This document shows, one piece after another, positions 28,900 to 38,113 of a DNA stretch of 64,000 nt. The DNA is taken from positions 1,922,001-1,986,000 of the forward strand of contig OZ243096.1 of the NCBI GenBank assembly GCA_965212165.1, given 5' to 3'. The DNA comes from RHLJ01 sp965212165. GTDB lineage: Bacteria > Bacteroidota > Rhodothermia > Balneolales > Balneolaceae. Positions within the stretch are counted from its first letter, which is position 1. Every line of letters starts with the position of its first letter. The position numbers and the translations under genes were made by a program. The notes below the pieces were generated by a model that was given only the letters and a program-made list of their open reading frames with translations, was not told the origin of the DNA and did not search any database.

Positions 28900-29778
28900 T
28901 TATAAATCCACGTTTCTTTCTACATATTTGATGATTTCTCTCGCAATATCTTTTTGAGTTGCGTTTTCAATACCCTCAAGACCTGGTGATGAATTTACTT
29001 CTAGCACTAAAGGACCATTTGATGATTGTAACATATCAACTCCAGCTACGCCCAAACCCATGGCCTTGGTAGCTTTAATTGCAGTTAATTCTTCCTGATC
29101 GGATAATTCAATGATCGATGAACTTCCACCTCTGTGCAAATTCGATCTGAATTCACCTTCTTTACCTTGTCTTTTCATGGCTCCAACAACTACTCCATCA
29201 ACCACAAATGCTCTAATATCAGCACCACCAGCTTCCTTAATAAATTGTTGAGCAATAACTCTTGCATTCAAGCCTCCAAATGCTTCCATTACTGAATTAG
29301 CAGCATTATTTGATTCTGCCATTACAACACCTAGACCTTGAGTCCCTTCCAATAATTTGATAATTAGAGGTGCGCCTCCAACACTTTTTACAACGTGATC
29401 GGCATATTTTGCACTGTCTGCAAAAGTAGTTTTTGGTAATCCCACACCAGCTCGTGATAGTATTTGCAAACTTCTAAGTTTATCCCTTGATCGTACCAAA
29501 GCTTGTGATTCAACGGCAGAAAATATTTTCATCATTTCAAATTGGCGAACAACAGCGGTTCCATAATAAGTGACTGATGCTCCGATTCTCGGTATTATTG
29601 CATCAATATTCTCTAAATAGGTACCATTGTAGTAGATTTTTGGTGCTTTTTTTTCTAATTCGATTATACACTTCAGATGATCAATAATAATCGATTCATG
29701 ACCTCTTGCTTCGATGGCCTCTATTAAACGTTTAGTAGAATACAGTTTAGGGTTTCTTGATAAGACAGCTATTCTCAT
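28900..29778 (-). CDS. rimK: RimK-type ATP-grasp alpha-L-glutamate ligase
   Basis: 292 residues. The N-terminal RIAVLSRNPKLYSTKRLIEA, the ATP-grasp lysine region PLIIKLLEGTQGLGV and the metal loop GPLVLEVNSSPGLEGIE are typical of RimK, which adds glutamates to the C-terminus of ribosomal protein S6. The usual companion zinc protease gene is not adjacent. Start ATG at 29778. Confidence 0.92.
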   Translation of the reverse strand: MRIAVLSRNPKLYSTKRLIEAIEARGHESIIIDHLKCIIELEKKAPKIYYNGTYLENIDAIIPRIGASVTYYGTAVVRQFEMMKIFSAVESQALVRSRDKLRSLQILSRAGVGLPKTTFADSAKYADHVVKSVGGAPLIIKLLEGTQGLGVVMAESNNAANSVMEAFGGLNARVIAQQFIKEAGGADIRAFVVDGVVVGAMKRQGKEGEFRSNLHRGGSSSIIELSDQEELTAIKATKAMGLGVAGVDMLQSSNGPLVLEVNSSPGLEGIENATQKDIAREIIKYVERNVDL

Positions 29779-30070
29779 GTTTAATATTTTAAATATAGAT
29801 TTTTAAAAAATTGGTGGGACTCGAATCTTTAATTAAGCACCAAATAATCGACAATTTCTAGTAATTCAAATAAGCACTTAATTATACAATGTAATGAATA
29901 TAAATGAGTAAACTCAGTAGTAGGAGAGAATAATGTATAAACTACAGGTAGCTTATCTGTATTAAATTCAGACCAATTTTAAAAGACTAAAAATCTAAAA
30001 TTTATCTTATTCAAATTCACACTAACAAATGCATAACCACTTTTAAATAAAATTTTATTAGAGATCTAGA

Positions 30071-30676
30071 TTAAATGATCTCAATGGATTCTATAAATAT
30101 TTCGAAGCTTTGTTCTTTTTTGTTACCTATCAACAATTGCATTTCAACAACATCTTCTCCTACATAATTAGGAAGGTTTACTGAGTTACCGTGGTAAATA
30201 GCTTCCATCTCATTAAAAGGAATTGAGATAGTTTCCCAATTACCATCACCATTTGTAGAAAAAGTATAACCATAAAAATGACGTCCATTTGGTGTTCTAA
30301 CTCGGAAATTGTACTCATTCCCATCACCTTTCAAGCGTAACTCAAAGGCCTCCGAATTTTCGACCATTATGTAAGGGTTATCTTCTACAGTCTGATGGAT
30401 CGAACAGAAACCACCATTATTTTCTAAAGAAACACGACCCGAGAAATGTGCATGATTATCTGAAGTAATCTTAAGTTGACTGTTGGAGCGGCCACCCATA
30501 ACTACATCATTTTCAATGCGCCATTTTCCTTTACCTTGTTCGGGAAAACTGTAAAGAATCACACTGGTCGAATCAGATTTCATAGATTTGTGATTACTAC
30601 TATAAGTATCATTTGTCTTATTTGGATTAATCATACCAAATATAAATAGGAGCGAGAAAAAAAGAATCAGTCGCAT
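30071..30676 (-). CDS. CIA30 family protein, exported
   Basis: 201 residues from the ATG at 30676 (MRLILFFSLLFIFGMI), which gives a signal peptide; the in-frame ATG at 30736 is 20 residues upstream and would mask it. The body is a galactose-binding-like beta-sandwich of the complex I intermediate-associated protein 30 family: WRIENDVVMGGRSNSQL, FSGRVSLENNGGFCSI and LRLKGDGNEYNFRVRT. Function in bacteria unknown. The 292 bp before rimK (29779-30070) contain nothing I can recognise. Confidence 0.85.
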   Translation of the reverse strand: MRLILFFSLLFIFGMINPNKTNDTYSSNHKSMKSDSTSVILYSFPEQGKGKWRIENDVVMGGRSNSQLKITSDNHAHFSGRVSLENNGGFCSIHQTVEDNPYIMVENSEAFELRLKGDGNEYNFRVRTPNGRHFYGYTFSTNGDGNWETISIPFNEMEAIYHGNSVNLPNYVGEDVVEMQLLIGNKKEQSFEIFIESIEII

Positions 30677-30866
30677 GGAATTAAAACTTCTAGTAATAAT
30701 TAATTGTTCATTTACACTGACAATTTTAACTAACATAGGATTCCATTTAAACTAGTTCTAAGTCACTTTTCATTTAATTATCATTGATAATCAATCAGAT
30801 AGTTTAAACGAGCTTTCGAAAATATTTTATGACTGGGGGAGAAGAAACTCTTTACTCAGAGCAGCC

Positions 30867-31625
30867 CTAATTTAATTTTACCGATTCTTCAATTTGCTCT
30901 CCATTTTCGTAGACCACAAATTTATTAATCTTTGTACCAGTCCTGATAAACTCAACTTGAATGTTCAGGAAGTTTAAGTAAAATAGGTTCTCAGATTCAG
31001 GAAGTAATTCAGCACTCCAGACTTCTTCATTATCAACTAGATCGGCCATTCGAAGGAATGTTCCTTCACTCTTTATATTCACTATTCTATCAGAAGCTTG
31101 ATAATTCCCCTCAAATATGCTTAGTGATTCAGCATCTAATTGGTACTCAGGTTCAGGTTGATGATCGTAGCTAAAGGTTCGTGTCATATTCCATTCATTA
31201 TTCTCAAACTTCCATAGTGTTGAAAATTTAGCTTTATTTACCGACTTACTCGTTTGTTCATCAATAACCAAATAGAAGATATGTTCTCCAGTGGCAAGGG
31301 CGCCGTACTCGTTCATTGGAAATACCTGGAGACTCTCTTGAACTAATTCTCTTCTAAGATGTTGCCGTTCTCTTTGCTCTCCACAAAAAATGGTCATGGA
31401 TTCAAGTTCTGATTTTCGAGATTTAGTTAATCCTTGTTTATCATGATAGAATTCAAAATTTTCTGACAGGAAGGTTCCGTAAGTTTCTACATCACAGTTG
31501 TTATATGCCTCAAAAAGTGAGCTATCAAGTTGAGAAATGGTATCAAAAAGTTTCTCTGTCGTCTGTCCTCTAAGTGGAATAACAGATAGCATAAGTATGG
31601 TAAAAATGAGTACTGATCTTTTCAT
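30867..31625 (-). CDS. Exported NTF2-like (DUF4440-type) protein
   Basis: 252 residues from the ATG at 31625, which begins a signal peptide (MKRSVLIFTILMLSVIPLRG). The longer frame back to 31805 would run into the antiporter gene and has no signal, so I reject it. Residues ~25-150 have the cone-shaped NTF2/SnoaL pattern (LDSSLFEAYNNCDVETYGTF, RTFSYDHQP); a ~90-residue C-terminal beta-rich domain follows. Periplasmic; ligand or activity unknown. Confidence 0.8.
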   Translation of the reverse strand: MKRSVLIFTILMLSVIPLRGQTTEKLFDTISQLDSSLFEAYNNCDVETYGTFLSENFEFYHDKQGLTKSRKSELESMTIFCGEQRERQHLRRELVQESLQVFPMNEYGALATGEHIFYLVIDEQTSKSVNKAKFSTLWKFENNEWNMTRTFSYDHQPEPEYQLDAESLSIFEGNYQASDRIVNIKSEGTFLRMADLVDNEEVWSAELLPESENLFYLNFLNIQVEFIRTGTKINKFVVYENGEQIEESVKLN

Positions 31626-31735
31626 GTTGGTAGAATTATAAATCATCTTTCCCAGTTTTTTCAGAAGTTCCTTCATCATAGTTACTTGCAGAATATTTAT
31701 ACATGTTAACCGATTGTTGTGTGGCGTATTCTGAT

Positions 31736-32689
31736 TTACAATTCTTGTGATACTAAATATGTAGTATAGATTATATAAAAACTTAATAAAAGTAAGGCTT
31801 CCCATCGATCAAGTTTTTTCTTTTTCCCGGTAAACATTGCGATTATTAGAAATGCTGTACCCCCAATTAAAATCAATAAATCTTGGTTAAAATTTGGATT
31901 AAATTCTACAGGACTTATAAGTGAACTAATTGAAAGGATTAGTAGGATATTAAAAATATTTGAACCGACTACATTACCAATTGCAATGTCACTATTCTTT
32001 TTTAATGCAGCTACAATTGAAGTCACTAACTCAGGTAATGAAGTGCCAGCTGCTATAATGGTCAATCCTATTATTTTTTGACTAACTCCTAATTCAGAGG
32101 CAATATCAATACTGTTTTCTACAACCAATTTCCCCCCAATTATTAGCCCAACAAAACCAAATATTATAAATCCCCAAATTTTATAATTTGATTCATTCTC
32201 AAAAGCAATCTCTTCAGGTTTTTCTTGTTTCAGTTGATTAAACACGTAGAATAAGAAGCAAATAAAAGTAATGAGTAATATAATTCCGTCAAGCCTCGAA
32301 ATTTCAGGATTCTGATATATAAAAAAATTATTGGCAAGGCCGAATAACAATAATGTTATGATAAGTGATATAGGAATTTCCCGCCAAGCAGTTGAAGATT
32401 GAACAGTTATTGGGTAGACTAAACCTGCTATTCCAAGAATAATGAACAAGTTAAAATTATTACTACCAATAATATTTCCTAAAACTATATCGGATAGTCC
32501 ATCAAATGAAGCTACAGCATTAACTATTAATTCAGGTGCGGAAGTACCAAATGCAACGATAGTCAAACCAATTACTAAATCAGAAATATTGTTCTTTTTC
32601 GCTAATGATGAAGCTCCGTCAACAAGCCAATTTGCTCCAAAAATTAAAGCTGTGAATCCTACAATTATTAAGAGATATGAAAGAATCAT
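31736..32689 (-). CDS. Calcium/sodium antiporter (CaCA family)
   Basis: 317 residues with ten hydrophobic segments and the two inverted alpha-repeats typical of the family: GLTIVAFGTSAPELIVNAV in the first half and GLTIIAAGTSLPELVTSIV in the second, both with the ion-coordinating Glu. It is closest to YrbG-type exchangers that move Ca2+ out against Na+ or H+. Inner membrane. Monocistronic. Confidence 0.92.
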   Translation of the reverse strand: MILSYLLIIVGFTALIFGANWLVDGASSLAKKNNISDLVIGLTIVAFGTSAPELIVNAVASFDGLSDIVLGNIIGSNNFNLFIILGIAGLVYPITVQSSTAWREIPISLIITLLLFGLANNFFIYQNPEISRLDGIILLITFICFLFYVFNQLKQEKPEEIAFENESNYKIWGFIIFGFVGLIIGGKLVVENSIDIASELGVSQKIIGLTIIAAGTSLPELVTSIVAALKKNSDIAIGNVVGSNIFNILLILSISSLISPVEFNPNFNQDLLILIGGTAFLIIAMFTGKKKKLDRWEALLLLSFYIIYTTYLVSQEL

Positions 32690-33074
32690 TTTAGATTGAA
32701 TTTATTTTCAAATGTTCGACTAATCAAAAATATCAGTTACTGTAAATACATGATCTTAGTTTTGTCTTAATAGTTTATTCACTTTATCCGATTAAAGGGT
32801 AGATATATATCTAAGAAAACAGATTTTAAGCAATAAAGAAGTAGATTGAACTAGAAATGATCGAAGATAGAGCTTCTGTGCTTCATTACGAAGGTGGATC
32901 TTAGAAACGAGGTAAAGCAATTATACATATCCTATGGTATGCTGATACAATTTATTATTTAATTCAGCTTTTAAGGATGTTATTAGAATTGTAGCCAACT
33001 GAGTATTTTGTTTCTGTTCAATCACACATAAGTTGAAGCTAATACAAGTTTTTAATAATGTACTGTTTGGATTA
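32690..33074. other. 385 bp intergenic region holding repeat copy A
   Basis: No gene is evident here. Apart from the 95 bp repeat at 32818-32912 it shows only AT-rich sequence and, near 32992-33005, a TTGTAGCCAACTG motif that resembles the core of the attC-like sites found further right, without a partner arm. Confidence 0.5.
32818..32912. repeat. 95 bp dispersed repeat, copy A
   Basis: Aligns without gaps to 37138-37232, with 73 of 95 bases identical by eye. It starts AACAGATTTTAAGCAATAAA and ends AAACGAGG. It lies downstream of the second cyclase gene, while copy B lies upstream of the first DUF6090 gene, so the two copies bracket the duplicated DUF6090-cyclase block. Confidence 0.75.
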
Positions 33075-34133
33075 TTACTTTGAGCTATCCACTGGTGTTT
33101 GACTTATTGCAAAGAGCAGTATTTGGTGTTCTTTTCCTTTTAGTTCAATATTTCCAAGTTTACTAAAACTAAAACCTGTACTAACTAATTGATTTTTTAA
33201 ACTCTCAGAAATTAAAAAGTTTTGCTCAAATTCGTTGCACTTACCTTGAATTCTAGCAGCAGTATTAATCGTATCTCCATGGTAAGCTATTTCCTTTTTG
33301 TACTTTCCTACTTCTGTTACTGTTACTAAACCACCGTGCATACCTGCTTTAAACTGGGGCACAAAATTATAATTTCGTATATAGTATTCTTGCCGTTTAG
33401 TAATTTGTTGTTTAAAACTATAATATGCGTTTATGCAATTTTGATTTCTTATCCCATCTTGAAGTTTCCATGTCAATATTACCTCGTCTCCAACATATTG
33501 GTAAATCTCTGATTCATTCTCTATTACTACCCCTAAGTCATTGAAGCAGTCCTGAATCATTTTACTATATGCGATGTGTCCTAAGTTTTCAGCATGTTTC
33601 GTTGAAGACTTAAGATCGAGAAACATGAAAATCCGTTCTTCTACTCGAGGAGTGTAGAATTTACCTCGTAAAAGTCGCCCTAGGTTGTTACTTCCAAGAA
33701 ATAAGTTTACTTGTCGAAGTATAAACATAAAAATATCGACAGTAATTATATATAAGTAGATGGCAAAACTACCTGGTTCAAAAGCGAACTCAATCAATCC
33801 TATTTCTAAATCCACTCCATAAACTGCATAACCCAATAGAATCATGGTTATTAGAAAAAGAATGGCATATAAGAATCTCAGTAATAGTAACTTTTGAAAA
33901 GAAATCCTTTTATATCCGTTTTCTTCTGTAAGAATCTGAGCATATCCTGAGATAATCCCTAAAAAAGGTCCTGTAAACAGAGCGGTCATTATTGATTCCC
34001 AAACTTCCCACTGAACCGATCCTAACTCTTCAGTACCTTCACCTCTAACGATTATTAAAAAAATAAATGCAAAGGTCCAGCCAAAACAATATTGCTTTAT
34101 GATTTGCCATCTTCGCTTATTTCTATAGTTCAT
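33075..34133 (-). CDS. Membrane class III adenylate/guanylate cyclase (copy 2)
   Basis: 352 residues. Residues 1-160 hold four or five membrane helices. A cyclase homology domain follows: IFMFLDLKSSTKHAENLGH with the first metal Asp, IYQYVGDEVILTW with the second, and YHGDTINTAARIQGKC with the transition-state Asn/Arg. The catalytic set looks complete, so it should make cAMP or cGMP. It follows a DUF6090 gene by 105 bp, exactly like the other pair at 35025-37075, which suggests the DUF6090 protein is a partner. Confidence 0.88.
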   Translation of the reverse strand: MNYRNKRRWQIIKQYCFGWTFAFIFLIIVRGEGTEELGSVQWEVWESIMTALFTGPFLGIISGYAQILTEENGYKRISFQKLLLLRFLYAILFLITMILLGYAVYGVDLEIGLIEFAFEPGSFAIYLYIITVDIFMFILRQVNLFLGSNNLGRLLRGKFYTPRVEERIFMFLDLKSSTKHAENLGHIAYSKMIQDCFNDLGVVIENESEIYQYVGDEVILTWKLQDGIRNQNCINAYYSFKQQITKRQEYYIRNYNFVPQFKAGMHGGLVTVTEVGKYKKEIAYHGDTINTAARIQGKCNEFEQNFLISESLKNQLVSTGFSFSKLGNIELKGKEHQILLFAISQTPVDSSK

Positions 34134-34238
34134 CGAATCGTTTTACACTTGTAGCTTTCAGGTTATGGAGATTCTATGCAAATAATAATGTCATAAGTTG
34201 TTTCACTAATACTCTATACATTATTGTGCTCTCGTTAT

Positions 34239-34964
34239 TTAATCTTGAACATTTAGTTCATTTTCTATTAACGACTTTACTTTTAGTATATCTGTCTTTG
34301 TGCGTTTATATATACTATTACCAAATCTTCTTGCCATTGCAGCAGATTTAAGAGTCTCTTGAAATTGGATGTCATTTTGTAAGGCTTTAAGGTCTACAGG
34401 TTCTGCGGATACATAATGCTTTTCTGTTATTAAATGATCATTAATTTCATTTGAATGTCTTTCTTGAATATAAACGATGGTTTCTAAAAGTTGAGATGTA
34501 GCCTCACGATATGTATAATCGTATAGCATTGATATTTCTTTTCTTAAGTCTTCGTTTTTAATAATATTAATACCTTCAGATTTTAAATTCTCATAGGCTA
34601 CTGTTATAGGTAAGAAATCCCCATATCCAAATAAGTAAGAATAAGAATATTTCAATGTATCAGTTAGCGGTGTTTTGTTTTTAAGATGTTCATAAATGAT
34701 TTGGTTATGACTTCCATAAACATCATTCCACCATATTTGTTTTTCGATATTTTCTAAATCGGAATCTAAATTAGAAGTTATTTCTTTCAATATAGAAGAT
34801 TCAAATTTTCGTTCAATCCGCTGATCATTCCAATTATTAATTTGAAGAGCAATTAGAATACCAATAACTACAAGAACAATTTCACCAACAGCATATAGTA
34901 GGTATTTACTGAATTTATTTTCAGTCAGCATCTTTTGGCGGATTTTTCTAAAGAATTTTATCAT
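34239..34964 (-). CDS. DUF6090 family membrane-anchored protein (copy 2)
   Basis: 241 residues. The N-terminus MIKFFRKIRQKMLTENKF and single helix EIVLVVIGILIALQINNWN are almost identical, even at the nucleotide level over about 90 bp, to the copy at 36341, while the C-terminal domain has diverged strongly. It precedes a membrane cyclase gene. Function unknown; probably a periplasm-facing helical domain on a membrane stalk. Confidence 0.85.
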   Translation of the reverse strand: MIKFFRKIRQKMLTENKFSKYLLYAVGEIVLVVIGILIALQINNWNDQRIERKFESSILKEITSNLDSDLENIEKQIWWNDVYGSHNQIIYEHLKNKTPLTDTLKYSYSYLFGYGDFLPITVAYENLKSEGINIIKNEDLRKEISMLYDYTYREATSQLLETIVYIQERHSNEINDHLITEKHYVSAEPVDLKALQNDIQFQETLKSAAMARRFGNSIYKRTKTDILKVKSLIENELNVQD

Positions 34965-35024
34965 TGGTTATTTTGGTTTTTCTAATGAATCACAACGATT
35001 AATTTAAATGTGTTTTAATGCATT

Positions 35025-36143
35025 TTAATTAGTGTTAGAGATTGTAGGCTTCCTTTCTGAAGTTACACTAAACAGTTCTTCTTTCTTACTTCTTCCTTTC
35101 AGTTCTATCTCACCTTTAGAGATATATTGATAGTTAGAATCGGGTAACAATTCTTTTAGTGCACTTGAGATTAGTAAGTCAGAATTTAATTCCATACAAA
35201 GACTTTGGATTCTAGCGGTCGTATTTAAGACATCCCCCGTAAATACGATTTCCTTTTTTAAGGCTCCAATTTCTCCAATAGTGGCTTCACCGAAATGAAT
35301 CCCAGCTTTGAAACCAATTTCAAAGCCAAATTCACTAAATAAAACTTCTTTTTGTTTATTGAGATGATCGAGTATGTCAAAGTAGCATTTGATGCAGTTT
35401 GTCTGGTCAATCCCTTTGTCAGGCTCCCATGAAATCACGATTTCATCTCCTATATACTGGTAGACTTCACCAAATGAATTAATGATGGGGTCTGACATAA
35501 TATTGTAATAGGTGTCCAGCAATTTGAAGTATTTTACATGTCCAAGACTTTCGGCTATTGTAGTCGAGGATTTCATATCCAGGAACATAAAAATTCGCTT
35601 TTCAATTTTGGGTTGATGGTATTTCCCAGAGAAAAAATTTAAAAGCAAATGATGTCCTAAGTTTTCACTTATAGCAGAATAGATCAAACTAACTATAAGC
35701 TTTACAGATAAATGAAATAAGGTGGTAAGGAAAGAAAAACTTATTAGGAATCTACCCAATTGTTTCCAAGTATCAACTTTTAGCAAACCTATACCGGTAT
35801 CGAGCGTAAATGCGACAGGATATAAGATGACTATAATGGTAATAAATAAACTTAGGTAGATTAAGAATTTGTATAAAAACTTGGCACTCAGTGTTCGGTT
35901 TGAGAATTTCTTTTCTAAATATACCACTTCTAAACCCCCTACAATTAGTCCAACCACGATATTCGCCAGGCTAGCAAAAATCAGCACTGGAATGGTGGAG
36001 GTAATATCAGTATCTGGATTGAGGTTTTGGTTACGTGTTACATCAAACACAGTTATATCAATTATCCATCCAATCACTAACCAGATAATCGCGAAGGGAA
36101 TAATCCTTGAAATGTTTCTTTTCGCTTTTGGTGTTAATTTCAC
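35025..36143 (-). CDS. Membrane class III adenylate/guanylate cyclase (copy 1)
   Basis: 372 residues, with a GTG start at 36143 (no usable ATG nearby). Four membrane helices occupy about residues 12-155. The cyclase domain then carries RIFMFLDMKSSTTIAESLGH, VYQYIGDEIVISW and FTGDVLNTTARIQSLC, that is, both metal Asp residues and the Asn-Arg pair. It is a paralogue of the protein at 33075, with the same gene order. A short hydrophobic ORF (36145-36255) ends 1 nt before this start. Confidence 0.87.
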   Translation of the reverse strand: MKLTPKAKRNISRIIPFAIIWLVIGWIIDITVFDVTRNQNLNPDTDITSTIPVLIFASLANIVVGLIVGGLEVVYLEKKFSNRTLSAKFLYKFLIYLSLFITIIVILYPVAFTLDTGIGLLKVDTWKQLGRFLISFSFLTTLFHLSVKLIVSLIYSAISENLGHHLLLNFFSGKYHQPKIEKRIFMFLDMKSSTTIAESLGHVKYFKLLDTYYNIMSDPIINSFGEVYQYIGDEIVISWEPDKGIDQTNCIKCYFDILDHLNKQKEVLFSEFGFEIGFKAGIHFGEATIGEIGALKKEIVFTGDVLNTTARIQSLCMELNSDLLISSALKELLPDSNYQYISKGEIELKGRSKKEELFSVTSERKPTISNTN

Positions 36144-36144
36144 G

Positions 36145-36255
36145 TTAATTTGACAATAAATTGTTTATATCTTCAATGCTGCAGTCAACCACCGTTGAGC
36201 CCTGAAACCAAATTTTATTTCGCGTTTTTTCCATAATCATGACAGTAAGAATCAT
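36145..36255 (-). CDS. Possible small membrane protein upstream of cyclase
   Basis: The frame is open from 36315 to a TAA at 36145 and encodes KKHFILGIAILMILTVMIME, one membrane helix, then a polar tail ending NNLLSN. The only in-frame ATG is at 36255, inside the helix, giving 36 residues. An ATG at 36316 is out of frame by one base, so the gene may use a non-ATG start or have lost its start through a one-base change. It ends 1 nt before the GTG of the cyclase, consistent with translational coupling. Confidence 0.35.
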   Translation of the reverse strand: MILTVMIMEKTRNKIWFQGSTVVDCSIEDINNLLSN

Positions 36256-36340
36256 AAGAATCGCAATTCCGAGTATGAAATGTTTCTTGTTCTCGGTTCT
36301 GCTTTTTCGAATGCATTAAATTATATAACTCAAATTTTAT

Positions 36341-37075
36341 TCATTGGTCGTTTAATGTTAGTATTTGACTTTCAATTTGGTCTAAAAGTGAATTGACATC
36401 CTTTTGGGTCGTTGTATATTGATCTAGCATATAGTTGCGGATAAAGAGATTCATCTTAATGGTTTCCTGGAATTTCCGATTGTTCATTAATGCCTTGTGA
36501 CTTACTGGTTCTGCAGAAACCCAAAACTGGTCTACATTGATCAAGTTAAGGTATTGTGGATAAAAGGTGTCCCATTGAAAGTCATCATCTACTCCTTTTG
36601 TAACATTTTCGAGGTAGGTATACTTGGTGGTATATAGGTTGGAGATTGCATTTCTGAGTGAATCGTCAGAAACAAGATCTATTCCTACAGATTTGAGATT
36701 TTCCCAAGCCGCTGTGTTGTTAGAAAATTGAAAATTACCATGAATGTTGCCGTAATATGGTTTCAGGGAATCGTTCATAGGCACCCGCTCTTGTAATGCT
36801 TTTAAGATAATCTCGTTGGCTTTTATCCGCTCAGCACTTCCTTTGATGTTGTACTCTAAATCTTTAAGGTCAATTTGAAGATTTTGATTCATTTCAGTGA
36901 GTAGAGTGAGCTCTTTCTGACGTTGATTTTTAAAGTCGTTGACGTTATTAATTGAAAGCGCAATCAAAATTCCGATAACCACAAGAACAATTTCACCAAT
37001 AGCATATAGTATGTATTTACTGAATTTATTTTCAGTCAGCATCTTTTGGCGGATTTTTCTAAAGAATTTTATCAT
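36341..37075 (-). CDS. DUF6090 family membrane-anchored protein (copy 3)
   Basis: 244 residues, with the same N-terminal module as the copies at 22031 and 34239 (MIKFFRKIRQKMLTENKF then EIVLVVIGILIALSINN) and a helical C-terminal domain. First gene of the DUF6090 / small ORF / cyclase set. Function unknown. Confidence 0.85.
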   Translation of the reverse strand: MIKFFRKIRQKMLTENKFSKYILYAIGEIVLVVIGILIALSINNVNDFKNQRQKELTLLTEMNQNLQIDLKDLEYNIKGSAERIKANEIILKALQERVPMNDSLKPYYGNIHGNFQFSNNTAAWENLKSVGIDLVSDDSLRNAISNLYTTKYTYLENVTKGVDDDFQWDTFYPQYLNLINVDQFWVSAEPVSHKALMNNRKFQETIKMNLFIRNYMLDQYTTTQKDVNSLLDQIESQILTLNDQ

Positions 37076-37137
37076 TTATAGTTTACTTATTGAAGCTATT
37101 TTAAACGTCAATAAAAGACTAAATCCATTATGAGACA

Positions 37138-37232
37138 AACAGATTCTAAGCAATAAATAAGTAGGTGGAACTAAGAATAATTTAAGCTTGAGCTTCTAGA
37201 CTACATTCCGAAAGTTGACCTTCGGAATGAGG
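37138..37232. repeat. 95 bp dispersed repeat, copy B
   Basis: Ungapped match to 32818-32912 (73 of 95). This copy keeps a 9 bp perfect stem, CATTCCGAA (37204-37212) with TTCGGAATG (37221-37229), which has decayed in copy A. It sits 6 nt after the ureohydrolase stop (read on the minus strand) and could act as its terminator. Confidence 0.75.
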
Positions 37233-37238
37233 TGAATT

Positions 37239-38018
37239 TCATATCATTTTACCCAAAATTTCTTTCATTATTTTAGCAGCTAAAAAAGCTGTCATATTTT
37301 GAAAATCTCTATTTGGATTATATTCGACAATATCAGCTCCAATGATTTCAGAGTCTATGCTTTGAATTAAGTTTATAACCTGTCTAGAAGTCAATCCTCC
37401 AGGTTCGTGATGTGAAACTCCAGGAGCATATGCTGGGTCGAAGCCATCCATATCTAAAGAAATATATAAAGGGTTATCGAACTTTGGAATTCTGTTTAAG
37501 TCTAAATCCTTCATTTGATGTATTTGAACATTAAATTTATCTGCTTGTTCGACTTGATGCATATTTAATGTTCTTATTCCAACTTGAACTAACTGTACAG
37601 CAAAGCCATTTTCCATTATTCTTGCGAAAGGACAAGCATGAGAATATTTGTCTCCTTCATAATTATCATATAAATCACAATGCGCATCAATGTGAAGAAT
37701 GTCTAATTTGGGGTATTTTTCACTATGAGCTTTAATTATTGGGAATGTTATAGAATGGTCTCCTCCTAAAGTGAAAATTTTGGCACCTGTATTAAGGTGG
37801 TTTTTAGTTATTCCTTCAATATCAAAGTATTCAGATATTTCAAAATCACCTTTATCATCAATTATTGAATTTTCGATAGTCGTTAAGTTCTCAGAATACA
37901 TATTTGAAGAACCACAATTTAAAGCTTCTCTTATTAATGGAGGAGCTAGTTTGGGTCCTTTTTGAAATGAAGATTTTTCGTCAAATTTTATTCCTTGTAT
38001 AATTATATTTTTTTTCAC
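37239..38018 (-). CDS. Ureohydrolase, agmatinase/arginase family
   Basis: 259 residues. All manganese-binding motifs are present: GGDHSITFP, DILHIDAHCDLYDNY and SLDMDGFDPAYAPG. The length is slightly short for SpeB (~300). It hydrolyses agmatine, arginine or a related guanidino compound to urea. Agmatinase is the likeliest, since DMDGFDPAYAPG is close to SpeB, but the substrate is not certain. Confidence 0.88.
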   Translation of the reverse strand: MKKNIIIQGIKFDEKSSFQKGPKLAPPLIREALNCGSSNMYSENLTTIENSIIDDKGDFEISEYFDIEGITKNHLNTGAKIFTLGGDHSITFPIIKAHSEKYPKLDILHIDAHCDLYDNYEGDKYSHACPFARIMENGFAVQLVQVGIRTLNMHQVEQADKFNVQIHQMKDLDLNRIPKFDNPLYISLDMDGFDPAYAPGVSHHEPGGLTSRQVINLIQSIDSEIIGADIVEYNPNRDFQNMTAFLAAKIMKEILGKMI

Positions 38019-38113
38019 TCTGTATTAATTATAGTCCACGTTCTGGCTAAACTGCATTTTAATACAGTTTAGGTTTAGTTATAGCAAGCAATTCTAATAT
38101 AATTCTATTTAAA

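Noticed and set aside
29800..29830. TTGGTGGGACTCGAATCTTT, which looks like the 3' end of a tRNA on the minus strand
   Set aside because: The would-be T-stem does not pair (CCCAC against TAAAGA) and no cloverleaf fits upstream.
31626..31805. N-terminal extension of the NTF2-like protein
   Set aside because: It overlaps the antiporter gene, and the ATG at 31625 begins a clear signal peptide.
32690..33074. Single TTGTAGCCAACTG core as another attC-like site
   Set aside because: No complementary arm lies within 200 bp.
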